A DNA stretch of 64,000 nt, taken from contig JACJYB010000012.1 of assembly GCA_020636355.1 (NCBI GenBank), forward strand, positions 87,842-151,841. Reading direction: 5' to 3'. The translations under genes were made by a program, and so were the position numbers. This DNA is from Lewinellaceae bacterium (GTDB lineage Bacteria; Bacteroidota; Bacteroidia; Chitinophagales; Saprospiraceae). Under the pieces are notes generated by a model. The model was not told where the DNA came from. It saw nothing but the letters and a program-made list of their open reading frames with translations, and did no database searches. Below are positions 36,054 to 45,661 of the stretch, one piece after another. Position 1 is the stretch's first letter; the number at the start of each line of letters is the position of its first letter.

Positions 36054-37109
36054 ATGTTTTACCACAAAACCATCCTGGATGCTATCGGTGATACCCCTCT
36101 TATCCAACTGAGAAGTATACCTGCGAATGTACCTGGCCTGGTACTTGGAAAAGTGGAGGGGATGAACCCGGGCCATTCCGCAAAAGACCGGATAGCGAAG
36201 TTTATCATTGAAAAAGCTGAAAACGAAGGATTGCTGAAGCCTGGAGGAACCATTGTTGAAGCCACCTCCGGAAATACCGGATTCAGCATGGCTATGGTTG
36301 CTGCCGTGAAAGGCTATAACTGCATTCTTTGCGTCCCCAATAAAATCTCCAAGGAAAAAATCCAATTGATGGAGGCCATGGGGGCAAAGGTTAAAGTAAC
36401 GCTGAGCTTGCCGTATGACGATCCTGAATCGCATTATTCCCAAGCCGCTGCTATTGCCGCTGCCACGCCTAACTCCATCTACATCAATCAATATTTCAAC
36501 GCCAACAACACCGAAGCACACTACCACACGACGGGTAAAGAAGTCTGGAATCAGACCGAAGGAAAAGTGACCCACCTGCTTGCCAGTATGGGTACCGGCG
36601 GCACCATCACCGGAACCGCCAAATACCTGAAAGAAAAAAATCCTCAGGTTAAGGTCATCGGCGTCGATGCTTATGGCTCTATCCTCCAGCAATATCATGA
36701 AACCGGCACGTACAGTCAGGAAGATATCCATCCGTACCTGCTGGAAGCTGTTGGGAAAAATTTTATCCCTTCGGCGACCGATTTTAAGCTGATCGATGAA
36801 ATCGTTAAGGTTACCGACCGGGAAAGTGCTTTACTTGCCCGTCGATTAGCTAAAAAAGAAGGTATCCTGGCCGGTTATTCTTCCGGAGCAGCTCTTGCCG
36901 CTCTGAAAAAGATTAAGAGCACCATCAAAGAGGATGATGTGGTCGTCGTCCTTTTGGCAGATCATGGAAGCCGGTACATGAGCAAAATCTACAACAATGC
37001 CTGGATGCAACATGTCGGTTTCTTCCATACCTCATTCCGCAATCTAAACCGCTCAAGGGTCATATATCTGAAGGAACAATGGCGTAAAGTGATTGACTTT
37101 TACTCCTGA
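36054..37109 (+). CDS. Cysteine synthase / cystathionine beta-synthase-like PLP enzyme without CBS domains
   Basis: 351 aa fold-type II PLP enzyme. Lys44 in GHSAKDRIA is the cofactor lysine (usually GSVKDR; His-Ser-Ala here), SGNTG (72-76) binds the substrate carboxylate, and GTGGT near 187 binds phosphate. The C-terminus (WMQHVGFF) resembles short cystathionine beta-synthases more than CysK. It makes cysteine or cystathionine from serine or O-acetylserine. The SPT-like gene, another serine user, follows by 133 bp. Confidence 0.88.
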   Translation: MFYHKTILDAIGDTPLIQLRSIPANVPGLVLGKVEGMNPGHSAKDRIAKFIIEKAENEGLLKPGGTIVEATSGNTGFSMAMVAAVKGYNCILCVPNKISKEKIQLMEAMGAKVKVTLSLPYDDPESHYSQAAAIAAATPNSIYINQYFNANNTEAHYHTTGKEVWNQTEGKVTHLLASMGTGGTITGTAKYLKEKNPQVKVIGVDAYGSILQQYHETGTYSQEDIHPYLLEAVGKNFIPSATDFKLIDEIVKVTDRESALLARRLAKKEGILAGYSSGAALAALKKIKSTIKEDDVVVVLLADHGSRYMSKIYNNAWMQHVGFFHTSFRNLNRSRVIYLKEQWRKVIDFYS

Positions 37110-37242
37110 TCCAGGCTCAAGTTACCGGATAGCCCCAGGCCAATGTGAAAATATATCTACGCGATAACGGAAATCGTAAATAGGTTCCGATATTTGTATT
37201 TGCAAAAACATCATTCGTCTTAGACGATAAATAATTCTTCTT

Positions 37243-38490
37243 ATGGACATTTTCGATCGTATCGAACAAAAAAGAGGCCCGCTGGGCCAATATGCCGCAG
37301 ATGCGGAGGGCTATTACATTTTCCCCAAGCTCACCGGTGAATTGGGTAACCGCATGTTCTTCCAGGGCAAAGAAGTAATCTGCTGGAGCATTAACAATTA
37401 CCTGGGACTGGCCAATCATCCCGAAGTACGGGAAGCGGATGCCCAGGCAGCTAAAGATTGGGGCCTTGCTTATCCGATGGGCGCCCGGCTAATGTCCGGA
37501 GCCACCGAATACCACGATGAGCTGGAGCGTCAATTGGCTGCATTTGTTGGTAAAGAAGCCGCCTTGCTGGTTAATTTCGGATACCAGGGAGTCTTCTCAG
37601 CCATCGATGCTTTGGTCAGCCGTCATGATGTAATCGTCTACGATGCGGAAAGCCATGCCTGTATTGTCGATGGCGTACGTTTACATATGGGTAAGCGTTT
37701 TGCATTTGATCACAACGATATTGCCAGCCTGGAAAAACATTTACAGCGCGCCACCCGCCTGACCGAACAGTCCGGCGGAGGAATCCTGGTTATTTCTGAA
37801 GGTGTTTTCGGCATGCGCGGAGACCAGGGAAAACTACGCGAAATTGTGGCATTGAAGGAAAAATACAATTTCCGCTTGTTTGTCGATGATGCTCATGGGT
37901 TCGGAATGCTGGGCAAAACCGGCGCCGGTACCGGTGAGGAACAGAACATACAGGATTCCATCGATGTTTATTTTTCAACTTTCGCCAAATCAATGGCCAG
38001 TATCGGTGCATTCTTTGCCGGTACGCCCAATATCATCGAATACCTGAAATACAACATTCGCTCTCAGATCTTTGCCAAGTCATTGCCCATGCCTCTGGTG
38101 ATCGGCGCTATTAAACGGCTGGAATTGTTAAAAACCAAGCCCGAACTTCGCGATAAGCTGTGGCATAATGTCCGCAAATTGCAGGATGGTCTTAAGTCCC
38201 GCGGGTTTAATATTGGCGCTACGAACTCCTGTGTCACGCCCGTCTATCTCCAGGGCACACCTGAAGAAGCAACACAACTCGTTTACGACCTGAGAGAAAA
38301 TTATCACGTATTCTGTTCCATCGTTGTGTATCCGGTCATCCCCAAGGGAATGATCATACTGCGACTCATCCCAACCGCTTCGCATACCGATGAAGATATT
38401 CAAATCACCCTGGATGCATTTGAAGCAGTATCTGAGAAGTTGCGTTCCGGAGTCTACGGCAGCGAGATTTATAATCCGGTCAAAGCCTGA
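37243..38490 (+). CDS. Serine palmitoyltransferase-type alpha-oxoamine synthase
   Basis: 415 aa fold-type I PLP enzyme of the SPT/KBL/BioF family. PLP Lys249 in STFAKSMAS, Asp215/His218 in VDDAHGFG and stacking His138 (ESHAC). TFAKSMASIGAFF and the long N-terminus resemble bacterial SPT rather than BioF. It would condense serine with an acyl-CoA as the first step of sphingolipid synthesis, a trait of many Bacteroidota; a related enzyme making sulfonolipid precursors is an alternative. Confidence 0.85.
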   Translation: MDIFDRIEQKRGPLGQYAADAEGYYIFPKLTGELGNRMFFQGKEVICWSINNYLGLANHPEVREADAQAAKDWGLAYPMGARLMSGATEYHDELERQLAAFVGKEAALLVNFGYQGVFSAIDALVSRHDVIVYDAESHACIVDGVRLHMGKRFAFDHNDIASLEKHLQRATRLTEQSGGGILVISEGVFGMRGDQGKLREIVALKEKYNFRLFVDDAHGFGMLGKTGAGTGEEQNIQDSIDVYFSTFAKSMASIGAFFAGTPNIIEYLKYNIRSQIFAKSLPMPLVIGAIKRLELLKTKPELRDKLWHNVRKLQDGLKSRGFNIGATNSCVTPVYLQGTPEEATQLVYDLRENYHVFCSIVVYPVIPKGMIILRLIPTASHTDEDIQITLDAFEAVSEKLRSGVYGSEIYNPVKA

Positions 38491-38514
38491 TCCGGAATTA
38501 GGATATAGCATTTG

Positions 38515-38546
38515 GCCACCGGGTATTTCGGTGGCTATTTTTATTT
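38515..38546 (+). terminator. Intrinsic terminator after the SPT-like gene
   Basis: GCCACCG (38515-38521) pairs perfectly with CGGTGGC (38529-38535), followed by TATTTTTATTT. It lies between convergent genes. Confidence 0.75.
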
Positions 38547-39036
38547 AAACCCGGTATGATTTCCATGCATACCATCCAATTCCTCCCAAAAGAAACAGTA
38601 GCCCCAACCCCACCGGTAGCAGACTGATCGATGGTTTTACCTCTATCGCCAGCTTGATGATTAAATATTGGATGATTAAAAAGAGGAGGAGGCATGCCAT
38701 CTTTAAAAACCGCATCAATTTAATGGCCAATCGATAAGATTCATAAGCATTTTCGCGGGTAATTGGTTTGAGGTAATTATAGGTATGCGGATAGCGCTGC
38801 AATACCGAAAACCCACCATAGATCAATAGGCTTATACCCGGAATTATCCAGATGGTATTGCGACTTTCCCATTGATCCACAACCCCGGCTCCATTCAAAT
38901 GCACCGGGATCCGGGGCGGCAATTGTGGCCAGTGCTGTCCGGCGAGGTAAACTACCAGGAGCAATAGTATTAGGGATATCCCCTCCACCACATAATCGCC
39001 CAGGTCAGGAGGAATAGAAATCCGGGGTCTATCCAT
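38545..39036 (-). CDS. DUF1648-containing membrane protein
   Basis: 163 aa with four hydrophobic segments. PRIPVHLNGAGVVDQWESR near 42-60 is the DUF1648 signature (P-x-R-I-P-x-H-x-N-x-x-G-x-x-D), seen in SdpI-like immunity and regulatory membrane proteins. Function unknown here. Confidence 0.75.
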   Translation of the reverse strand: MDRPRISIPPDLGDYVVEGISLILLLLVVYLAGQHWPQLPPRIPVHLNGAGVVDQWESRNTIWIIPGISLLIYGGFSVLQRYPHTYNYLKPITRENAYESYRLAIKLMRFLKMACLLLFLIIQYLIIKLAIEVKPSISLLPVGLGLLFLLGGIGWYAWKSYRV

Positions 39037-39113
39037 TTGGAAAAATTATTGCGAAGTTTGTAACCTAACAATTTAAGAATACTTCTTAAGAAACGAAATA
39101 ACGACCATTACAC

Positions 39114-40112
39114 ATGGAATACCGATTACTAGGTCGTACAGGAATCCGGATAAGTCCTCTGGGGCTGGGAACGGACAACTTTGCCAACCCAACGTCACCC
39201 GAAGAATCCACCCAATTACTCCTGGAAGCATTGGATGCAGGAATCAATCTGGTCGACACCAGCAATAGTTATGGGCAGGGGGAAAGCGAAAAGATCATTG
39301 GTCATGCGCTAAAGCAGCATCATCGCCGTCAGCAAGTCATCCTGGCAACCAAGGCCTACTACCCGGTAGGCATGCATGTCAACGACCAGGGTAACAACCG
39401 CAGACATCTTATCCAGGCTTGCGAAGATTCCCTGAAGCGATTGCATACCGATTACATTGATCTCTACCAGTTGCATCGGCCTGATGATCTCACCCATCCG
39501 GAAGAGACGCTTTATGCCCTGGATACGCTAGTTCGCCAGGGCAAAGTCCGCTATATTGGCACGTCCACGCATCCGGCATGGAAAATCATGGAATCCCTGG
39601 GGATCTCCGAAAGCAATCATTGGGTACGTTTTGTTTCGGAGCAATCGCCCTACAATCTGCTGGACCGCCGCATCGAAAATGAATTGATACCCATGGCGCA
39701 GGCACACCAAATTGCTTTGATAACCTGGTCGCCTCTGGCGATGGGGTTGCTGGCGGGGCGCTATCCCCAGCCTAAGAAACGGCCGGCAGACTCGCGGGCT
39801 GTGATTCGTGGAAGCATCTATGCCGACCGGGTGACGGACAAAGCCATTGAGGCAAGTTTGAGTTTCGTGGTTCTTGCCAAAGCAAAAGGATGGGATCCCG
39901 CCCAACTGGCCGTCTGTTGGGTTAAAGATCAGCCTGGTATCACTGCACCTTTGATTGGGCCAAGGACCATCGAACAGTTGCATCAAATGATACCCGTGAT
40001 GGAAATGAATCTTCCCGAACCATTGCGGGAAGCTTGTGATAAATTAGTTGCTCCCGGAAGTGCAATAGCCAATTTCCACAATTCCGCAGCGTGGATGAAA
40101 TGGCAATTCTAG
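39114..40112 (+). CDS. Aldo/keto reductase
   Basis: 332 aa NADPH-dependent TIM-barrel reductase. Catalytic tetrad Asp48, Tyr53, Lys80 and His121 (VDTSNSYG, LATKAYY, LYQLHRPDD), with a late GPRTIEQL nucleotide-binding segment. Similar to YajO/Kv-beta type members. The substrate is unknown. Confidence 0.92.
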   Translation: MEYRLLGRTGIRISPLGLGTDNFANPTSPEESTQLLLEALDAGINLVDTSNSYGQGESEKIIGHALKQHHRRQQVILATKAYYPVGMHVNDQGNNRRHLIQACEDSLKRLHTDYIDLYQLHRPDDLTHPEETLYALDTLVRQGKVRYIGTSTHPAWKIMESLGISESNHWVRFVSEQSPYNLLDRRIENELIPMAQAHQIALITWSPLAMGLLAGRYPQPKKRPADSRAVIRGSIYADRVTDKAIEASLSFVVLAKAKGWDPAQLAVCWVKDQPGITAPLIGPRTIEQLHQMIPVMEMNLPEPLREACDKLVAPGSAIANFHNSAAWMKWQF

Positions 40113-40173
40113 TTCCAAATTGGCGTAGGGTAGGCATTGATCATCAACCGGTGAGTTAAAGCTAGGGTGGGGT

Positions 40174-40767
40174 TTAGCTTAACTTCAACAGGTGACCCAT
40201 CAGGCTTTTTTTGGTTTCCAGATAGTAGCGATTCTCTTTTCTGGGAGTGATCTCAAGTGGTAATCGCTCGATGACTTCCACATCCGAATGTTCGAAAGCG
40301 GTTAATTTGGAAGGGTTATTGGTCAGGAGCCGTATTTTCTTAATGCCCAGGTCCTGCAGGATTTCGATTGCCGTTTCATACGTCCTTTCATCCGCTTCAA
40401 AGCCCAGATGTGTGTTGGCATCAACGGTATTTACTCCTTGATCCTGAATATTATATGCTTTAAGCTTATTGATAATACCTATTCCCCGACCTTCCTGACG
40501 CAAGTAGATCAGCACGCCGCCTTCCTTACTGATAAGCTCCAGGGACTTTTCCAGTTGTTCGCCGCAATCACAACGATGGGAGCCGAACAAATCTCCGGTG
40601 ATGCATTCGGAATGAACGCGAACCAGTACGGGTTGAAAAGGGTCAAAATGCTCACCCACAATAGCAAAATGGGGACTCATATCCTCCGGATCATCGGAAT
40701 AGGCGATCATCTTAAAGACCCCTTGTTCCATTGGAATAATGCTGGCAGCCTGCGCCTTTAAACTCAT
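40174..40767 (-). CDS. ribA: GTP cyclohydrolase II
   Basis: 197 aa, the usual length for stand-alone RibA. Zinc ligands Cys55, Cys66 and Cys68 (ECITGDLFGSHRCDCGEQ), YLRQEGRGIG catalytic loop and LLTNNPSK nucleotide loop. First step of riboflavin synthesis from GTP. A TAATTTTG box lies at 40793-40786. No other rib gene is in the window. Confidence 0.95.
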   Translation of the reverse strand: MSLKAQAASIIPMEQGVFKMIAYSDDPEDMSPHFAIVGEHFDPFQPVLVRVHSECITGDLFGSHRCDCGEQLEKSLELISKEGGVLIYLRQEGRGIGIINKLKAYNIQDQGVNTVDANTHLGFEADERTYETAIEILQDLGIKKIRLLTNNPSKLTAFEHSDVEVIERLPLEITPRKENRYYLETKKSLMGHLLKLS

Positions 40768-40785
40768 TTTACGCTATTGAAGTCC

Positions 40786-40793
40786 CAAAATTA
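40786..40793 (-). promoter_or_regulatory. Predicted ribA promoter -7 box
   Basis: TAATTTTG on the minus strand, an exact TAnnTTTG match that ends 18 bp before the ribA ATG. No FMN riboswitch-like structure is possible in so short a leader. Confidence 0.45.
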
Positions 40794-40837
40794 ATACAAT
40801 AAAAACAAAAAGGATCACAGAGGGTTCTTCATTGGGT

Positions 40838-41587
40838 TCATTTCGCCGCTAAACGAGCATAGATATCGCCTGAGAATGCATCCGGGTCGCGCTCCGAAAC
40901 CCATTGCAAGATCTCTGTCGCCGACATCCATTGGTCAAAACTCAACTCAAAATATTCACGAAATGATACATTGTACTGATAACTGCCTAAAGTCTCCAGT
41001 CGATGAATGCACCGCGTAGATTGCTCCTTCAGGTAACTGAAATACTCAAAGGACAAGAATGGAACAGCCGTCTGTAACCCAAGCAATGCCGGGTATTCAA
41101 AATCCTCGACATCAAGTTTTATGAAATCCGGAACGCCATACTGATCGATCAGTTGCTGCAGCGTAATGACTTCCGCAATATGTTGGCGGTCCCATTGAAC
41201 ATCAAAGGAAGATCGATCGTGGATCGTTGTTCGCCAATCGGCATCCGCCATGGTACTTACGGTCGGCGCTATCGAACTGATATGTAAGGCCAATTTTCCC
41301 GGTTTTTCTCCGATTGCTTCCTGATGCAGATGGATTTGGGGTTTATTCCTGAACCTTTTTTTCAAATAGCTGAAAAGGCGAGGATTTGGTTCCACAGCAA
41401 TTACGTTAGCACCCAGCTTCAGCCAGGTAGCGCTTTGAGCTCCAATGTGCGCTCCGATGTCAAAACACAGGTAGCCAGGCTGTATCCAGCTTCGATAAAA
41501 CCGGTGCAGGCGCAACTTTTTTACCGGATTATTATAAATCATGCGCGAGCGCAACATCCCGATTTCTTGTTTCAATTCGAATCCCAT
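40838..41587 (-). CDS. FkbM family methyltransferase
   Basis: 249 aa class I SAM methyltransferase. CFDIGAHIGAQS (motif I, about 41-52), NVIAVEPNP (post-I) and DFIKLDVEDFEYPAL (FkbM core) are visible. Such enzymes O-methylate sugars or lipids. It overlaps the 3' end of the sulfotransferase gene by 16 bp, which suggests both modify the same molecule. Confidence 0.88.
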   Translation of the reverse strand: MGFELKQEIGMLRSRMIYNNPVKKLRLHRFYRSWIQPGYLCFDIGAHIGAQSATWLKLGANVIAVEPNPRLFSYLKKRFRNKPQIHLHQEAIGEKPGKLALHISSIAPTVSTMADADWRTTIHDRSSFDVQWDRQHIAEVITLQQLIDQYGVPDFIKLDVEDFEYPALLGLQTAVPFLSFEYFSYLKEQSTRCIHRLETLGSYQYNVSFREYFELSFDQWMSATEILQWVSERDPDAFSGDIYARLAAK

Positions 41588-42408
41588 GGTAAGCGATATC
41601 CTAAAAAATCAAATAATTGTTCATTGAATGGCCGGAAAAAAGACTGGAGTGTTTCCCGGATTTCCGTTGGTATTGCTTCGGGCGGTGCTTGATTATACCG
41701 GATTTCGGTTGCCGGTCGATACGGTTCAACGCCTAGCCAAGCATACAATTCACGCATCGTTGCGGTCCATTTATTTTGGCCATTGATCGATTTTATATCC
41801 AAGATCCTTATCTGATCCCAGCCAAAGGTCTCGATCCATGCCGGCAGTTTTAAAATGTAGCACGAAGGGCCGAGGAGCTGACCGTATTGACCTGTTATAA
41901 AGTCTTCCATCTCCCGGTCAATCTCGCGCTCCAATGTTTCCAGCTTCCATCCGATATCTCTGCCTTCAGCGGTAAATCGCTGCAGCATGCGGTAATGTGA
42001 AAAGGTCCTCTCCACCGGATCACGCAGCATGAGGATCAATTTGATTGCTGGCAAATGTGCTTTGATTACCTGAGGCGGCACATCAAAAAAAGTATTGGCG
42101 CTGGCTTCTCCAGTCAATACCACTCCGGTTGACGGCCAATCAAATTCAACCGGCTCTTCGTACAATAATCCCTGAGCATCAAGTTCAGGCCAGATCAGGG
42201 TGGCAGGAGAGCGATTCGACCACTGGGGAAAATTAGCTAAATATTCTTCCCAGTGGCTGGCCAGGTATTCGGAATCATGGATGAAGAAATTCGGCTCTTT
42301 GCGCTTTCCCGGCATTATCTGCGGATGGTCGGTCAGATACCGGAATAATGACGAAGTCCCGCATTTACGTTCACCGATGATGTAAAAAGAAGGGATCAGG
42401 TACGTCAT
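41572..42408 (-). CDS. PAPS-dependent sulfotransferase (heparan sulfotransferase-like)
   Basis: 278 aa from ATG 42408 (MTYLIPSFYIIGERKCGTSS); the frame to 42468 is longer without support. The 5'-phosphosulfate loop is GERKCGTSS (12-20) with Lys15, and the 3'-phosphate motif is LRDPVERTFSHY. An EPNFF segment lies between. It resembles eukaryotic-type glycan sulfotransferases. It would sulfate a polysaccharide, glycolipid or lipid using PAPS; the acceptor is unknown. CysQ at 55.5 kb would remove the PAP by-product. Confidence 0.87.
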   Translation of the reverse strand: MTYLIPSFYIIGERKCGTSSLFRYLTDHPQIMPGKRKEPNFFIHDSEYLASHWEEYLANFPQWSNRSPATLIWPELDAQGLLYEEPVEFDWPSTGVVLTGEASANTFFDVPPQVIKAHLPAIKLILMLRDPVERTFSHYRMLQRFTAEGRDIGWKLETLEREIDREMEDFITGQYGQLLGPSCYILKLPAWIETFGWDQIRILDIKSINGQNKWTATMRELYAWLGVEPYRPATEIRYNQAPPEAIPTEIRETLQSFFRPFNEQLFDFLGYRLPWDSN

Positions 42409-42600
42409 ATTGTCGCCGGTTCTAGGATAAAGTTCTGGGCTGGACTCCTTGCTCAAACCGGAATTCAAAATAAGCCAAATTCTCGAATTTACTACAGACT
42501 TTCTCTCTCTCTCATTCGTTAAGTGAGTAGTATAAATTACATAAAACCATTATATTTAAAAGTCGTAGCTTCGCCGAACGGTATTATGAATCGTCTCAAC

Positions 42601-43098
42601 ATGAAATTTAGAACGTTGAAATGGATATTGCTCATGGTCTTTGTTTCCCTTCTGGATACCTCAAGGGGACAGTCTCTTGTCCCAACCGTTGTATCCTCTT
42701 CCGGAGGACAGAGCCAATCAGGAGATGGTTATTCACTTTCCTGGACGTTGGGAGAAGCGTTCACGACTACCCTGGCCAACGAAGGTTTAAAGCTGACCCA
42801 GGGATTCCATCAACCCGACCTCGAAGCGACAAGTGGTCGATTTCGTTGGGATAACCAGGAGATAACCATTTTTCTCTACCCCAATCCTACGAATGAAAGG
42901 ATATACCTTTTACCCTCAGGGGATGGTTCATTCAGCTACCGGTTAACCTCTCTTCAAGGACAAGTTCTTAAAATATTGACTCCCGGGCCAGGCCTGAGGG
43001 AAATCGGCCTTGATTCTTTTCAAGGCGGGTTATACCTGGTTCAGGTATGGAAAGACAACCACCAATTGGGTACCCTAAAATTCATATTAAGCAGATAA
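42601..43098 (+). CDS. Secreted protein with T9SS type A C-terminal sorting domain
   Basis: About 165 aa from ATG 42601 (an in-frame ATG also at 42586). Signal peptide MKFRTLKWILLMVFVSLLDTSRGQ, then a short repeat-like domain (GGQSQSGDGYSLSWTLGE, LKLTQGFHQPD) often found ahead of a T9SS domain. The C-terminus (FLYPNPTNERIYL...YRLTSLQGQVL...GGLYLVQV) is the type A CTD that directs export across the outer membrane. It is 9 bp upstream of the large surface protein. Confidence 0.82.
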   Translation: MKFRTLKWILLMVFVSLLDTSRGQSLVPTVVSSSGGQSQSGDGYSLSWTLGEAFTTTLANEGLKLTQGFHQPDLEATSGRFRWDNQEITIFLYPNPTNERIYLLPSGDGSFSYRLTSLQGQVLKILTPGPGLREIGLDSFQGGLYLVQVWKDNHQLGTLKFILSR

Positions 43099-43107
43099 AA
43101 GATACTG

Positions 43108-45432
43108 ATGAAAACGATTTTCATTCTTGCTATTACGTTATGGTTTACTTCGCTGACCATGGGTCAAACGCCCATGGGTTTCAGCTATCAGGCTGTAGCA
43201 CGCAATGCAGACAATACCCCGATCCGGAATGCTAATATTTCTTTCCGGATAAGCATCATCAAAACATCCATTTCCGGCACCCTGGCCTATCGCGAGACGC
43301 ATCAGGTCATGTCCAATGATCTGGGTCTTTTCACTTTGCAGGTTGGACAGGGAACTCCGAACGAGGGCGAATTTAGTACGATTGACTGGGCCGGGGGCCC
43401 TTACTTTATTCGCGTTGAAATGGACCCGGAGGGCGGTACCAGCTTTATAAATATGGGTACCAGTCAGCTGCTGAGTGTTCCATTTGCCAATTTTGCGGAC
43501 CGTGCAGCCTACGGAGCAGACGAAGATGCTGACCCGGCAAATGAAATTCAAGACCTGACGTTGAACGGGTCAACATTGTCCATCAGCAACGGAAATAGTG
43601 TTACGTTGCCCTTCGGAGATTCTCTGGATGCCGATCCTGACCCCACGAATGAAATTCAAACATTGGTTTACGATACCACATCCCAGCGATTAAGTCTTAC
43701 ACCCGGGTCCGGCAGCCTGCTATTTCCGGTTTCGCCCTGGCGCAAATCGACCATTGGATACTATTATCCTTTCCAGGCGATGGCCATCGGAAGGAGTGAA
43801 TTCCCCCAAGGCAATCTTGTCAACTTGTGGAACTCGACCAAGTCGGTAGGGTTAACAATTAATACAAACCGGTCCCTTTCAGATACATCCCGCACAACGG
43901 GCGTCATGAACACGATGGTTCAAAGCGGACCGGGCCTTGCCATTGGCTATAAATCACAACTAACCGGCAGTCTGGCGACCCATGGCATTTTGCAGGGCAT
44001 TGTCAGTCAAATCAACTTGCAGGACTCCTCAGAGGCAAATGGCTTTGGCTATCAGGCCGTCCTGCCAAATTCCGGTAACGGAACCCGCTATGGGTATTAC
44101 GCAGATGCTCCGGGCGCAAAAGGTTATGCTTTTTATGCACAAAGCGGAAGGACCTTTCTCCGTAATACCGGGATTGGCACGTCCAATCCAACCGAAATGC
44201 TGGAAGTAAACGGCAACCTGAAATTTAATGGTGCAACGACCAACGGGATTATCTTCACCGATGGTTCCAAGTTAACCAGTGCCGCGAACCTGGATAACGA
44301 TCCATCCAATGAATTGCAGGATCTTACTCTGAATGTGCTCGAGGGTGCCGGCCCTTCCAACCTGGACGTATACCAGCTTGCACTGTCCAATACGACGACG
44401 GTTGAGCTACCCTATCTCGATCTGTGGACGCCAACCCTGGCAGCGGGAAATCCTCCGGTGATTACGGAGATCAACAGCAATTTTCCCTTAAGAACCAATA
44501 CCATCAATACGTCTTCCATCTTCGCCGGAAATACCTACTCGGAGGCCATTACCGTCGGTAGCGATGTGAATGGTCAAATCAAGATAACCCCGAGTAAATT
44601 TGCATTCAGCAATCCCCTGGGAACCGGAATGGCCTTACAGGAAGACCGGCTTCAATACATCGATCCTTCCCGGGCCAATAATTTCAGCATGCAGTTGACC
44701 AATACCAAATTGAATTTTGTCAACAGCGGAGATTGGACTGCGGTGGAGCTGGGATTGAATCAAAGTCAGGGGAAACTGGCTCTTTATCCGGGCACCGGCC
44801 TTTCTGCCTATCTGGAAGCCGATATATTAAATGGAAGCCCATACCTCAACCTGCGGAACACCAGCAGTGTCAATGTGGCCAGGATGTCCATTAATCCTGC
44901 CGGAGCGGGGTGGTTCGAGACGCGGGGACCTAATGGCATGCTCAATGGTGCCATCACCTCTACCCAGACCAATGGAAACCATGGAGCTATAACAGTCTAC
45001 GATGAACAGGGACAAAGCCAGGCAGGATTGTTTGTCAATGATGATGGCCAGGGCGTCGTTTTCGCCGATGTGAAAAACTTCCGTACCCCCAATCCGGAAG
45101 ACCCGTCGGAAGACATCGTCTACGCCAGTCTGGAAGGTCCGGAAGCCGCGGCCTATGACCGTGGCAGTGCATTGTTAAAAAAAGGAAAGGTATTCATCCC
45201 TTTTAATAAATATTTCCGGTTGATAAAATCCGAGGAGGATATGACCATCCAACTTACTCCCCGGTCGGCCGATTCAAAAGGGTTAGCTGTTACTGAGATA
45301 TCTCCGGAGGGTTTTTGGGTCGAGGAATTACATAAAGGAAAAGGAAATTATGCTTTTTTCTGGGAGGTCAAGGCAGTCCGTAAAGGATTTGAAAATTACC
45401 AGGTGATCCGGAAGCGCTCGGAAGAAAGGTAG
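43108..45432 (+). CDS. Large tail-fibre-like surface protein
   Basis: 774 aa with signal peptide MKTIFILAITLWFTSLTMGQ. An N-terminal beta domain (GFSYQAVARNADNTPIRNA, 25-130) is followed by DADPxNEIQxLxLxGxxLxxSNG repeats, long low-complexity beta sequence, and a conserved C-terminal module (VKNFRTPNP, YASLEGPEAAAYDRG, FFWEVKAVRKGFENYQVI). This is a common Bacteroidota extracellular protein type, some annotated as tail fibre or cell-wall proteins. No T9SS sorting domain is seen at its own end. Confidence 0.75.
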   Translation: MKTIFILAITLWFTSLTMGQTPMGFSYQAVARNADNTPIRNANISFRISIIKTSISGTLAYRETHQVMSNDLGLFTLQVGQGTPNEGEFSTIDWAGGPYFIRVEMDPEGGTSFINMGTSQLLSVPFANFADRAAYGADEDADPANEIQDLTLNGSTLSISNGNSVTLPFGDSLDADPDPTNEIQTLVYDTTSQRLSLTPGSGSLLFPVSPWRKSTIGYYYPFQAMAIGRSEFPQGNLVNLWNSTKSVGLTINTNRSLSDTSRTTGVMNTMVQSGPGLAIGYKSQLTGSLATHGILQGIVSQINLQDSSEANGFGYQAVLPNSGNGTRYGYYADAPGAKGYAFYAQSGRTFLRNTGIGTSNPTEMLEVNGNLKFNGATTNGIIFTDGSKLTSAANLDNDPSNELQDLTLNVLEGAGPSNLDVYQLALSNTTTVELPYLDLWTPTLAAGNPPVITEINSNFPLRTNTINTSSIFAGNTYSEAITVGSDVNGQIKITPSKFAFSNPLGTGMALQEDRLQYIDPSRANNFSMQLTNTKLNFVNSGDWTAVELGLNQSQGKLALYPGTGLSAYLEADILNGSPYLNLRNTSSVNVARMSINPAGAGWFETRGPNGMLNGAITSTQTNGNHGAITVYDEQGQSQAGLFVNDDGQGVVFADVKNFRTPNPEDPSEDIVYASLEGPEAAAYDRGSALLKKGKVFIPFNKYFRLIKSEEDMTIQLTPRSADSKGLAVTEISPEGFWVEELHKGKGNYAFFWEVKAVRKGFENYQVIRKRSEER

Positions 45433-45454
45433 GATACTAATTAAAAAAAAAGCA

Positions 45455-45627
45455 CGACCCACCCCTAAATCCCCTCCAGGGAGGGGACTTTGACGCATGC
45501 CAGCAAGGTATTTTATTGCCTTTATTCAATATATTGTTCGCAATGAAAAGGCCATTTGATGCACCTATCTATCTCATCTCCCTAGCATTACACAATCCCC
45601 TCCAGGGAGAGGACTTTGGCGCATGCC
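45455..45627. repeat. MITE-like element 1 (rearranged)
   Basis: Starts with the canonical left end CGACCCACCCCTAAATCCCC...GGGAGGGGACTTTGACGCATGCC, but the interior is different, and it ends in a hybrid of right and left ends (AGCATTACACAATCCCC then TCCAGGGAGAGGACTTTGG, 45584-45627). Probably two copies recombined. Confidence 0.6.
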
Positions 45628-45661
45628 ATCATGGCATCCAGAAAAAATGCATCGCAATCAA

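Noticed and set aside
40768..40837. FMN riboswitch ahead of ribA
   Set aside because: The gap between the predicted promoter and the ATG is under 20 nt and there is no RFN-like conserved sequence.
43108..45432. Phage tail fibre and hence a prophage
   Set aside because: No other phage gene is present; this protein type is common as a chromosomal surface protein in Bacteroidota and has its own signal peptide.
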